This document shows positions 30,762-39,802 of a DNA stretch of 49,780 nt, piece after piece. The DNA lies in contig JAITOU010000046.1 of assembly GCA_031289755.1 (NCBI GenBank), positions 1 through 49,780 on the forward strand, written 5' to 3'. The position numbers were made by a program, and so were the translations under genes. The notes beneath the pieces were generated by a model. That model searched no databases and was not told where the DNA came from. It saw only the letters and a list, made by a program, of their open reading frames with translations. Positions within the stretch are counted from its first letter, which is position 1; every line of letters begins with the position of its first letter. This DNA comes from Clostridiales bacterium. Its GTDB lineage: Bacteria > Bacillota > Clostridia > Christensenellales > JAISNN01.

Positions 30762-32504
30762 ATGAGTAATGTGATAAATTTAAAAATAAACAATACGCCC
30801 GTCAGCGTACCGGCGGGCTCGACCATATTAGAAGCCGCACGCGCCGCCGGAATAAGAATACCCACGCTCTGTTACCTAAAAGACATCAACGCCATAGGTG
30901 CGTGCCGTGTCTGCGTCGTCGAGGTAAAGGGCGCGAGAAGCCTTGTCGCTTCGTGCGTCTACCCGGTCAACGAAGGAATGGAGGTCTTTACCTCCACGCC
31001 TAAGGTCATACAGAGCCGCAAAACGACGGTGGAGCTTATGCTTTCCGACCACAACAAAAATTGCTTGTCGTGTGTCAGAAGCACAAATTGCGAATTGCAG
31101 AATATCGCCGAAGAGCTGGGCTGTAATGCGCAAAAATACATCGGAGAAACCAAATTTTATCCCGTAGACGACGCGCACGCGTCGATAGTCAGAGATAACA
31201 GCAAATGTATTTTGTGCCGCAGATGTGTAGCGGCGTGCAAAAATTATCAAACGGTATCGGTCATAGGCGCGAACGCCAGAGGTTTCGATACGCATATAGG
31301 CTGTCTGTTTGAAAAGAGCTTAAACGAAACGGCTTGCGTAGGCTGCGGTCAATGTATAGCCGTGTGTCCGACGGGCGCATTGAGAGAAAAGGACGAGATA
31401 GACAACGTAGTCAGGGCGTTAAACGACCCGACAAAAACCGTCGTAGTAGGCACTGCTCCGTCTGTGCGCGTTGCGCTCGGCGAAGAATTTGGCTTGCCTA
31501 TCGGCGCGAACGTCGAGGGCAAAATGGCGGCGGCACTCAGACGGCTCGGCTTTAAGCACGTATTTGACGTCGATTTTGCGGCTGATATGACCATCATGGA
31601 AGAAGGCTACGAATTTATCGGCAGAGTCAAAAACGGCGGCGTATTGCCTATGATTACAAGCTGTTCGCCGGGCTGGGTAAAGTTTATCGAACACAATTTT
31701 CCCGAGCTTATACCGCACCTTTCATCGACAAAATCTCCGCAGCAAATCTTCGGCGCAATAGCCAAGACATATTATGCGGAGAAGCTCGGAATCAATCCTA
31801 AGGATATGTACGTCGTGACGATAATGCCTTGCACGGCAAAAAAATTCGAGAAGGGCAGGCAGCATCAGGACGCCGCAGGCGTTCCCGATATCGACGCGGT
31901 ATTGACGACGAGAGAGCTTGCGAGATTTGTCAAAAGACAGGGCGTCATGTTTAACGAATTGCCCGAAGAGCCATTTGATACGCCTTTCGGCATAGGCTCG
32001 GGAGCCGGACTGATTTTCGGTTCGTCGGGCGGCGTTATGGAAGCCGCACTCAGAACGGTAGCCGAAGTATTGGACGGCAAGCCGTTAAAGAACCTTGACT
32101 TTAAGGACGTCAGGGGCATGGAAGGCATCAAGGAAGCTTCCTACAAAATAGCGGGATTGACCGTAAAGGTCGCGGTCGCGAGCGGCCTCAAAAACGCCAG
32201 AACGTTAATGGAAAAAATCAAAAAGGGCGAAGCGGATTATCATTTTATCGAGATAATGGCTTGTCCGGGCGGCTGTATAAACGGCGGCGGTCAGCCGATA
32301 AAGTCTGCGGAAGTCCGCAATTTCACCGATTACCGCGCCACAAGAATGAAGGTCATCTACGCGTCCGACAAGGCAATGACGCTCCGAAAGAGCCACGAAA
32401 ATCCGGCGGTCAAGGAGATATACAAGGATTATTTCGGAGAACCGAACAGCCACAGAGCGCATCATATCCTGCATACGCAATACACAGTGCGCGACAAATA
32501 TTGA
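30762..32504 (+). CDS. hydA: NADH-dependent [FeFe] hydrogenase, catalytic subunit
   Basis: The 580-residue protein reduces protons to H2 at the H-cluster. Its accessory clusters are an N-terminal [2Fe-2S] (Cys37, 48, 51, 65), the His97-Cys101-Cys104-Cys110 [4Fe-4S] site, and two [4Fe-4S] motifs (Cys149-159 and Cys192-202). The H-cluster motifs are complete: TSCSPGWVKFIE (Cys301), MPCTAKKFE (Cys357), and EIMACPGGCINGGGQP near the C-terminus. With the NuoE- and NuoF-like subunits this is a trimeric, probably bifurcating, cytoplasmic hydrogenase that reoxidises NADH and ferredoxin. A terminator follows. Confidence 0.97.
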   Translation: MSNVINLKINNTPVSVPAGSTILEAARAAGIRIPTLCYLKDINAIGACRVCVVEVKGARSLVASCVYPVNEGMEVFTSTPKVIQSRKTTVELMLSDHNKNCLSCVRSTNCELQNIAEELGCNAQKYIGETKFYPVDDAHASIVRDNSKCILCRRCVAACKNYQTVSVIGANARGFDTHIGCLFEKSLNETACVGCGQCIAVCPTGALREKDEIDNVVRALNDPTKTVVVGTAPSVRVALGEEFGLPIGANVEGKMAAALRRLGFKHVFDVDFAADMTIMEEGYEFIGRVKNGGVLPMITSCSPGWVKFIEHNFPELIPHLSSTKSPQQIFGAIAKTYYAEKLGINPKDMYVVTIMPCTAKKFEKGRQHQDAAGVPDIDAVLTTRELARFVKRQGVMFNELPEEPFDTPFGIGSGAGLIFGSSGGVMEAALRTVAEVLDGKPLKNLDFKDVRGMEGIKEASYKIAGLTVKVAVASGLKNARTLMEKIKKGEADYHFIEIMACPGGCINGGGQPIKSAEVRNFTDYRATRMKVIYASDKAMTLRKSHENPAVKEIYKDYFGEPNSHRAHHILHTQYTVRDKY

Positions 32505-32523
32505 TTTATAAACGAAAGGAAGG

Positions 32524-32549
32524 ACCGTCTAAAAAAAGGCGGTTTTTTT
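32524..32549 (+). terminator. Terminator of the hydrogenase operon
   Basis: ACCGTC (32524-32529) pairs with GGCGGT (32538-32543) over an A-rich loop, followed by seven Ts (32543-32549). Confidence 0.8.
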
Positions 32550-32585
32550 CTATAATCTTCATATTTTTTTGCACACCTAAATGAT

Positions 32586-32614
32586 TTGCTTTTAGAGGCG
32601 TTTTATATTATAAT
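32586..32614 (+). promoter_or_regulatory. Promoter of tex
   Basis: TTGCTT (32586-32591) and TATAAT (32609-32614) with a 17-base spacer lie 45 bases before the tex start codon. Confidence 0.7.
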
Positions 32615-32659
32615 CTAAGCGGCGATATAATTTTGCAAAGGTAAAAAAGGGTTCGGAAT

Positions 32660-34924
32660 ATGGAAATTTCTAATATTTTAAGTAAAGAATTCAATATCCG
32701 CGAAGACTATTCAAAAAACATAATCGGACTGTTAGACGAAGAGAACACAGTGCCGTTTATAGCCCGTTACCGCAAGGAAATGACGGGCGGAATAGACGAC
32801 CAAATTTTGCGTGAATTTTGCGACCGTTTGGAATATTTGAAGAATCTCTTTAAAAGAAAGGAAGAGGTTCAAAAGAGTATCGAAGAGCAGGGCAAGTGGA
32901 CGGAAGAAATCCGCGAAGCCTTAGAAAAAGCCGCAACGATGACCGAGGTCGAGGATATATACAGACCTTATAAGCAAAAAAGAAAGACGAGAGCAAGCAT
33001 AGCTATCGAAAAAGGCTTGCAGCCGCTCGCCGACATAATACTCGCCCAAAATCTCTATAAGGGAGCTATCGAACAAATCGCCGCAGAGTATATCGATACC
33101 GACAAGGGCGTAAATACGGCAAAGGACGCGATAGACGGCGCAAGGGATATCGTCGCCGAAATCATCTCCGACAATGCCGAGCTGAGAAAAATCCTGAGAG
33201 AATATCTCTTTGAATACGGTCATATACGTTCTAAGCTGATAGACGGCGCGGATAAGGCAAAAGCACCCGTATACGATATGTATTCGGACTATGCGGAGAA
33301 GATAAGCACGATACCGAGCCACAGGATATTGGCTATCAACAGGGGAGAGAACGAAGAATGCTTAAAGGTCACTCTCGAAACCGACGAAGGGGCAATGCTG
33401 ACCCGAATAGGTCTTAGATTTGTCAAGGAAGGGAGCATAACCACGCATATAGTCAAGGAAGCCGCGGCGGACAGCTATAAGCGTCTTATCTTTCCGTCTA
33501 TCGAGAGAGAAAACCGAAACGGCTTGACGGAGCGCGCCAACGAACAAGCGATAAAAATGTTCGAGGTCAATCTGCGTCCGCTGCTCATGCAGCCGCCGCT
33601 CAAAGACAAAACGATACTCGGCTTTGACCCGGCATATAGGACGGGTTGCAAAATCGCCGTCATAGACAAGAACGGCAATTCTCTCGAAACTACCGTCGTA
33701 TATCCTACGCCGCCCCAAAGCAAGACCGAAGAAGCTTACGAAAAGCTCAAAAAGCTTGTTGAAAAATACAATGTAGACGTCATCTCTATCGGCAACGGCA
33801 CTGCGTCTAAGGAGAGCGAGATATTTGTCGCCGACCTGATAAAGAAGCTCGGTAAGCCCGTCGCATATATAATAGTCAACGAAGCCGGAGCGTCGGTGTA
33901 CAGCGCATCTAAGCTCGGCGCGGAAGAATTTCCAGATTATGACGTTTCGCTTAGAAGCGCGGTATCTATTGCGCGTCGGTTGCAAGACCCTTTGGCGGAG
34001 CTTATCAAGATAGACGTCAAAGCGATAGGAGTCGGGCAATATCAGCACGATATGCCTCAAAAAAGGCTGTCGGAAGTCCTTGACGGCGTTGTGGAAGACT
34101 GCGTAAACAAGGTCGGAGTCGATGTCAATACGGCGTCCGTGAGCCTTTTAAAGTACGTGGCGGGCTTAAACGGCTCCGTTGCAAAAAACATTATCGAAAA
34201 AAGGAAGGAAAAACCCTTCAAAAACCGTGCGGAGCTTCTCGGCGTGTCCAAGCTCGGCAACAAGGCTTACGAGCAGTGCGCGGGTTTTTTGCGCATACAG
34301 GACGGCGATAATATTCTCGACAATACCGGCGTTCATCCCGAAACCTACGAAGCCGTCGGCAAGCTTTTTAAGCGTTTGAATTATTCGGACGGCGATATAA
34401 GCACGGGCAATTTCAGAGACATCAACGACAGATTGCCCGAAGCCCAAATCAAGACAATCGCCGACGAATGCGGAATGGGCATTCCGACCTTGCGCGATAT
34501 AGCCGCCGAGCTAAAAAAACCGGGACGAGATATAAGAGATTCTCTGCCGCCGCCGCTTTTGCGCTCCGACCTTATGAGCATGGAGGATTTAAAGCCGGGA
34601 ATGGAGCTGACGGGTACGGTTCGCAACGTCATAGATTTCGGCGCGTTTGTCGATATCGGCGTTCATCAGGACGGACTTGTGCATATCTCACAGATATCGG
34701 ACAGATACATCAAGCATCCGTCCGAGGTCCTGACGGTCGGCGATACGGTAAAGGTAAAGGTCATGGAGATTGACCTTTTAAAGAAAAAAATCTCCCTGAC
34801 CATGAAGAACGGCACGCCGTCAAATAAGCCGGCAAATAGACAAAACGAAAACACAAACAAACCAAAACCGCCCGAACGCAGTATCGATGAAATGCTGCAA
34901 GGTCTAAAAAACAAATTCCGATAA
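32660..34924 (+). CDS. tex: RNA-binding transcription accessory protein Tex
   Basis: The 754-residue protein has the full Tex layout. The N-terminal helical domain contains TVPFIARYRKEMTGG. A YqgF/RNase H-like domain begins with LGFDPAYRTGCKIAVID. Helix-hairpin-helix repeats follow (TASVSLLKYVAGLNGSVAKNI, LLGVSKLGNKAYEQCAGFLRI). A C-terminal S1 domain spans about 640-715 (GTVRNVIDFGAFVDIG, DGLVHISQIS). Tex binds nucleic acid and contacts the transcription machinery; its precise cellular role is unsettled. A proline- and asparagine-rich linker precedes a short conserved C-terminal helix. The ribosome-binding site is weak (GGGTTCGG). Confidence 0.95.
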   Translation: MEISNILSKEFNIREDYSKNIIGLLDEENTVPFIARYRKEMTGGIDDQILREFCDRLEYLKNLFKRKEEVQKSIEEQGKWTEEIREALEKAATMTEVEDIYRPYKQKRKTRASIAIEKGLQPLADIILAQNLYKGAIEQIAAEYIDTDKGVNTAKDAIDGARDIVAEIISDNAELRKILREYLFEYGHIRSKLIDGADKAKAPVYDMYSDYAEKISTIPSHRILAINRGENEECLKVTLETDEGAMLTRIGLRFVKEGSITTHIVKEAAADSYKRLIFPSIERENRNGLTERANEQAIKMFEVNLRPLLMQPPLKDKTILGFDPAYRTGCKIAVIDKNGNSLETTVVYPTPPQSKTEEAYEKLKKLVEKYNVDVISIGNGTASKESEIFVADLIKKLGKPVAYIIVNEAGASVYSASKLGAEEFPDYDVSLRSAVSIARRLQDPLAELIKIDVKAIGVGQYQHDMPQKRLSEVLDGVVEDCVNKVGVDVNTASVSLLKYVAGLNGSVAKNIIEKRKEKPFKNRAELLGVSKLGNKAYEQCAGFLRIQDGDNILDNTGVHPETYEAVGKLFKRLNYSDGDISTGNFRDINDRLPEAQIKTIADECGMGIPTLRDIAAELKKPGRDIRDSLPPPLLRSDLMSMEDLKPGMELTGTVRNVIDFGAFVDIGVHQDGLVHISQISDRYIKHPSEVLTVGDTVKVKVMEIDLLKKKISLTMKNGTPSNKPANRQNENTNKPKPPERSIDEMLQGLKNKFR

Positions 34925-34984
34925 AAATACGGCGGTTTGTACTGATATTGCATTCAAAGAAAAAAATAATTTTAACGGTATGTT

Positions 34985-35938
34985 ATGGATTGTAAATGCA
35001 CGGTGAAATCAAATCAAGGTCAAGACATCTCACATTATACGGAGTGCAAGGACTCTCTGCCGTTCAAAAAAATCGGCATTGACGATATACAAATAATACG
35101 CGGTTTCTTAAAAGAGCAGCCCTTCGGGATATGCGATTTTACCGTAGGCGGACTCTATATGTGGACGGAATATTTTAATTACGAGTATTGTGTCGCGGGC
35201 GGCACGCTCTTTATCAAGGGCGACGACGTTTTGGCGGAAGGCAAGACAAGCTTTGCTCTGCCCGTAGGCGCAATGCCTTTTAGCGAAGCTTTGGAATTGT
35301 TGAAGCGTTATGCGGACGGCAGGAACGAAGAATTGAGCCTGAGCGAAATCCCCGAAGATTTTTTGAGCTACGTTGACGGCGCGGAGATTACCGAGCTTGC
35401 CGATTGGGGCGATTATATGTATCTTGCGGAGGATTTGGCGACGCTGACGGGGCATAGATACAACAAAAAAAGAAACAAAGTAAATATCTTCAAAAAAGAA
35501 AACGAAGATTATCTTTATAAGCCTTTAACCGAAGAAACGATACCGCAGATACTGTCTTTTTTGGACGGCTTCGAGAAAAGAAGCGATGACAAGTCATCTA
35601 TGGCGGTCTATGAAATCATTCAGACGAGAAGGATTTTGGAGAGTTACGGCATATGGGATTTTGTCGGCGGCGTATTGTATGCCGGCGGTGAAATAAAAGC
35701 CTTTACCGTCGGGGAAATCATAAAGGATATTCTATATGTCCATATCGAAAAAGCCGACATCGGGTCGGACGGCGCATATCAAATGATAAATTACCTTTTT
35801 GCAGGAGATATGACCCGAAGCTACGGTGTCAAATACATCAACCGAGAAGAGGACGTGGGAGATTTGGGACTCAGACAATCCAAGCTGTCCTATCAGCCTT
35901 TGCGTATAATCAAAAAATTTAAGGCGGTCATAAAATAA
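34985..35938 (+). CDS. DUF2156 (phosphatidylglycerol lysyltransferase C-terminal-like) protein
   Basis: The 317-residue soluble protein matches the DUF2156 family: an N-terminal half with FGICDFTVGGLYMWTEYFNYEY, a central DYMYLAEDLATLTGHRYNKKRNKVN motif, and a C-terminal NREEDVGDLGLRQSKLSYQP motif, typical of this double-GNAT-like fold. Some relatives form the catalytic half of MprF, which aminoacylates membrane lipids, but this stand-alone form has no membrane segments and its substrate is unknown. It lies 60 bases after tex in the same direction. Confidence 0.88.
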   Translation: MDCKCTVKSNQGQDISHYTECKDSLPFKKIGIDDIQIIRGFLKEQPFGICDFTVGGLYMWTEYFNYEYCVAGGTLFIKGDDVLAEGKTSFALPVGAMPFSEALELLKRYADGRNEELSLSEIPEDFLSYVDGAEITELADWGDYMYLAEDLATLTGHRYNKKRNKVNIFKKENEDYLYKPLTEETIPQILSFLDGFEKRSDDKSSMAVYEIIQTRRILESYGIWDFVGGVLYAGGEIKAFTVGEIIKDILYVHIEKADIGSDGAYQMINYLFAGDMTRSYGVKYINREEDVGDLGLRQSKLSYQPLRIIKKFKAVIK

Positions 35939-36031
35939 ACTGACGCGGCGATAACAATGAAATGCAAATAAATAAATATACGGTTTGCCGACAATAATAA
36001 AACCGTACAATATTATAAAAAGGGCGTATTT

Positions 36032-39000
36032 ATGAATTACAGAGTTTTTACCGAAAAAAAAGAACAGTACAATGTCGAAGCCGAAACGCTGTTTAATAGT
36101 TGCAAAACGGTGTTGAAGATTGACGGCTTGAAGAGCCTTAGAGCCGTCAATATCTACGACGTTTTTGACATCGAAAAAAGCGTCTTTGAAAAAGCCTGCC
36201 GAACGGTATTCAGCGAGCCGCCCGTCGATATCCTGTACAAAGCCAAAGAGCTTAGCTTAAAGGGCAAAAAATATTTTGCTTCCGAGCCGTTGCCCGGACA
36301 ATACGACCAAAGGGGCGACAGCGCGGAGCAATGCGTCCGACTGATAAATCCCGACAGCAAGGCAAAAATCAAAAGCGGTAAGCTGATAATTTTGGAAGGC
36401 GATTTGACCGCCGCCGAAGTGGAATTTATCAAGAAACAGGTCATAAACCCCATCGAAAGCCGCGAAAAGGATTTGTCGATTTTAACACTGGCGGCGGCTT
36501 ACGAAGCCGAACGCAGCGTACCCGTAATGAGCGGATTTATCGATTTTAATCCGAAAAAAATAGCCGAAACAAAGGACGCAATGGGATTGGCGATGAATAC
36601 CGCCGACCTCGTTTTTATACAGAGATATTTTAAGGACGTAGAGAAGAGAGACCCTTACGAAACGGAGATAAGGGTACTCGATACCTATTGGAGCGACCAT
36701 TGCCGCCACACGACTTTTGAGACAGAGCTTACGGACGTAGAGTTTCCGTCGGGAAAATACGGCGATTTATTTAAAAAGACGTATGATCAGTATCTCGAAA
36801 GCCGAAAATACATTTACGGAGACAGGATAGCTTCAAAAGCCGTGACGCTTATGGATTTGGCGACCGTCTCCGGCAAGGAAATGAAAAAAAGGGGACTCTT
36901 GCCGGACTTAGAGGAGTCGGGCGAGGTCAACGCCTGCTCTGTATATGTGGACGCCGACGCGGACGGACGCCGGGAGAAGTGGATACTTCAATTTAAAAAC
37001 GAAACGCACAACCACCCGACCGAGATAGAGCCTTTCGGCGGGGCGAGTACCTGTATAGGCGGAGCGATAAGAGACCCCCTGTCGGGACGTTCTTATGTAT
37101 ATCAATCGATGAGAGTGAGCGGCTCTGCCGACCCGACCGCACCCGTCGAAAGCACGCGAAAAGGAAAGCTTCCGCAGCGCACTATCACGACAAAGGCGGC
37201 GCACGGTTTTTCGAGCTACGGCAATCAGATAGGGCTTGCGGCGACGCATATCAGCGAGGTCTATCATCCGGGCTATGCCGCAAAAAGACTCGAAGCCGGC
37301 TTTGTCGCCGGAGCGGTAAAGGCGGAGAACGTCAGGAGAGAAGAGCCGTCGACGGGCGACAAGATAATACTGCTCGGCGGAAGAACGGGACGCGACGGCA
37401 TAGGCGGCGCGACGGGCAGCAGCAAGGAACACAATTTTACTTCGGGCGAAAAGAGCGCGTCCGAAGTCCAAAAGGGCAACGCGCCCGAAGAACGCAAGAT
37501 ACAGCGTCTTTTTAAACGAGCCGACGTATCGCGGCTTATCAAAAAATGCAATGATTTCGGCGCGGGCGGAGTGAGCGTGGCGATAGGCGAGCTTGCCGAC
37601 GGCGTTTATATCAAGCTCGACGCCGTAAAGGTCAAGTACGAAGGGCTAAACGGCACGGAGCTTGCCATTTCCGAATCGCAGGAGAGAATGGCGGTCGTAG
37701 TCGACCCGTCGGACGCGGCGAAATTTATCGAGTATGCCGCCGCCGAAAATCTCGAAGCGGCGATAGTCGCCGAGATAACGGGCGACGCACGCCTAAAAAT
37801 GGAATGGAACGGCGTTTTGATAGTCGATATAAGGAGAGATTTTTTGGCGACAAACGGCGTGAGAGCGTGCGCTTCCGCAAGCATAGAAACGCCGAAAGAG
37901 ACACTCTTTGAAAGGCGCGATTTAATCGGCGAAGGTGCGGCGGAAAGGTTTTTGAACAATCTCTCAAATCTAAACGTCGCGAGTCAAAAGGGACTTGTGG
38001 AAATGTTTGACAATACGATAGGCGCGTCTACGGTGCTAATGCCGTTCGGCGGCAAATATATGCAAACGCCCGTCGACGTGTCCGTCCAAAAGCTTCCGAT
38101 AATAGGGGGCAAGACAAAGACGGCGAGTATAGCCGCCTACGGTTATAATCCTTACCTTACCGAGCTGTCGCCCTTTCACGGCGCGCTCTATGCCGTCGTC
38201 GAATCGGTCGCGAAGCTCGTCGCCGCCGGAGCGGGATACGAAAAGATACGGTTTACCTTTCAGGAATATTTTGAAAAATTAGGCAAGGATAAGGTCAAAT
38301 GGGGCAAGCCGCTCGCCGCGCTTTTGGGAGCGTACTATGCGCAGTCGGCGTTTAAGCTTCCGTCTATCGGCGGCAAGGATTCTATGAGCGGAACTTTTCA
38401 GGACGTGGACGTACCGCCGACGCTCATCAGCTTCGCCGTCAAAGCCACCGATACCGATAGCATTATAAGTCCGGAATTTAAAAAATCCGGAGACAAAATA
38501 TATCTCTTTACCGCGCCTGTCAAAGACGACGGAACGGTTGATTTTGACGCATTGACGCGTAATTTTGACAAAATCACCGCCCTTATCAAGGACGGAACGA
38601 TAAACGCCGCTTTTGCGTTGCGCTACGGCGGAGCTGCGGAAGCCCTTGCAAAGATGTCGTTCGGCAACAAAATAGGCTTCGAGGTCAATGCAGCCGAGAG
38701 CCTGCTCTACAACTTTTCTTACGGCGCGATACTTGCCGAAGCAAGGAGCGATATAGATTTTGACGGAGCGGTATATCTCGGCTTTACGTCGGACAGCGGC
38801 AGAATGGAGATAAACGGCACAAGAATAGGGATAGACGAAGCGGCGGAAGCGTGGACAAAGCCGCTCGACGGAGTGTTTCCGTCAAAAAAAGATTTGGGAC
38901 GCGGCGTCGTTCCCGTCAATTATTCTCTCGAAACGCCTTTGATACCGAGATACAAGACGGCTCTCCCGAAAGCCGTTATACCGGCGTTCTACGGGACAAA

Positions 39001-39757
39001 TTGCGAGTATGACGCCGAATATGCCTTTTTGGATGCGGGGGCTTCGGTCAGCGTTCCGATATTCCGCACGCTGTCGGCGGCGGCTATCGAAGAGTCGATT
39101 GTCAATTTGGTCAAGGAGCTTTCGGACGCTCAGATATTTATGCTGCCGGGCGGATTCAGCGCGGGCGACGAGCCGGACGGAAGCGCAAAATACATCGCCA
39201 ACGTCCTTAGAAACAAGCGCGTAGCCGATGCGGTAAGAGAATTTTTGGCGAAGGACGGACTTATTCTCGGAATATGCAACGGCTTTCAGGCTCTTATCAA
39301 AAGCGGACTCGTACCGTACGGCGATATTACGGAGCAGGAAGAAGCTTCGGCGACCCTTACATACAACGTCATAGGCCGCCACATTGCCAAGCTCGTTCCT
39401 GTGAGAATTGCGTCGGACAAATCGCCGTGGTTTTACGGCTTTAAGTCGGGGGATATACATTATACCGCTATGAGTCACGGCGAAGGACGTCTTGCCGCTT
39501 CGCCGCAGACTATTTCAAAATGGATAGAAAATGGACAGGTATGCGCGCAGTACGCAGATTTGAACGGAAATCCGACGCTGCTCGGCGATTATAATCCCAA
39601 CGGTTCGGCTATGGCGATAGAAGCCCTTTGCAGTCCGGACGGACGTATTCTCGGCAAAATGGGGCATAACGAAAGAACGGGGAGCGGCTTGTACAAAAAT
39701 ATTATCGGAGACAAAAACAGAGATATCTTTAAAAACGGCGTGAGATTTTTTAAATAG
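36032..39757 (+). CDS. purL: Phosphoribosylformylglycinamidine synthase, single-chain PurL
   Basis: The 1241-residue enzyme converts FGAR to FGAM with ATP and glutamine. It is the large single-chain form, with an N-terminal PurS-like region, two AIRS/PurM-like halves, and a C-terminal class I glutaminase domain. Visible motifs include SDHCRHTTFETEL, NETHNHPTEIEPFGGASTCIGG, GGKDSMSGTF, the amidotransferase nucleophile in ILGICNGFQ, and MGHNER at the C-terminus. Most Firmicutes have separate PurS/PurQ/PurL, though a fused form is common in gut Clostridia. A hairpin ACGGTTT/AAACCGT lies in the 93-base upstream gap and could be regulatory. It is far from purC and purB. Confidence 0.97.
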   Translation: MNYRVFTEKKEQYNVEAETLFNSCKTVLKIDGLKSLRAVNIYDVFDIEKSVFEKACRTVFSEPPVDILYKAKELSLKGKKYFASEPLPGQYDQRGDSAEQCVRLINPDSKAKIKSGKLIILEGDLTAAEVEFIKKQVINPIESREKDLSILTLAAAYEAERSVPVMSGFIDFNPKKIAETKDAMGLAMNTADLVFIQRYFKDVEKRDPYETEIRVLDTYWSDHCRHTTFETELTDVEFPSGKYGDLFKKTYDQYLESRKYIYGDRIASKAVTLMDLATVSGKEMKKRGLLPDLEESGEVNACSVYVDADADGRREKWILQFKNETHNHPTEIEPFGGASTCIGGAIRDPLSGRSYVYQSMRVSGSADPTAPVESTRKGKLPQRTITTKAAHGFSSYGNQIGLAATHISEVYHPGYAAKRLEAGFVAGAVKAENVRREEPSTGDKIILLGGRTGRDGIGGATGSSKEHNFTSGEKSASEVQKGNAPEERKIQRLFKRADVSRLIKKCNDFGAGGVSVAIGELADGVYIKLDAVKVKYEGLNGTELAISESQERMAVVVDPSDAAKFIEYAAAENLEAAIVAEITGDARLKMEWNGVLIVDIRRDFLATNGVRACASASIETPKETLFERRDLIGEGAAERFLNNLSNLNVASQKGLVEMFDNTIGASTVLMPFGGKYMQTPVDVSVQKLPIIGGKTKTASIAAYGYNPYLTELSPFHGALYAVVESVAKLVAAGAGYEKIRFTFQEYFEKLGKDKVKWGKPLAALLGAYYAQSAFKLPSIGGKDSMSGTFQDVDVPPTLISFAVKATDTDSIISPEFKKSGDKIYLFTAPVKDDGTVDFDALTRNFDKITALIKDGTINAAFALRYGGAAEALAKMSFGNKIGFEVNAAESLLYNFSYGAILAEARSDIDFDGAVYLGFTSDSGRMEINGTRIGIDEAAEAWTKPLDGVFPSKKDLGRGVVPVNYSLETPLIPRYKTALPKAVIPAFYGTNCEYDAEYAFLDAGASVSVPIFRTLSAAAIEESIVNLVKELSDAQIFMLPGGFSAGDEPDGSAKYIANVLRNKRVADAVREFLAKDGLILGICNGFQALIKSGLVPYGDITEQEEASATLTYNVIGRHIAKLVPVRIASDKSPWFYGFKSGDIHYTAMSHGEGRLAASPQTISKWIENGQVCAQYADLNGNPTLLGDYNPNGSAMAIEALCSPDGRILGKMGHNERTGSGLYKNIIGDKNRDIFKNGVRFFK

Positions 39758-39802
39758 ACTTCTTGCGCGGTGCTTTAAAGGTCAAAAAGGGAAGGAGCAT
39801 CA

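Noticed and set aside
35939..36031. PurR box before purL
   Set aside because: The sequence TTTGCCGACAATAAT only partly resembles the CCGAAC-containing PurBox and no second copy is visible; the hairpin there is reported only as a possibility.
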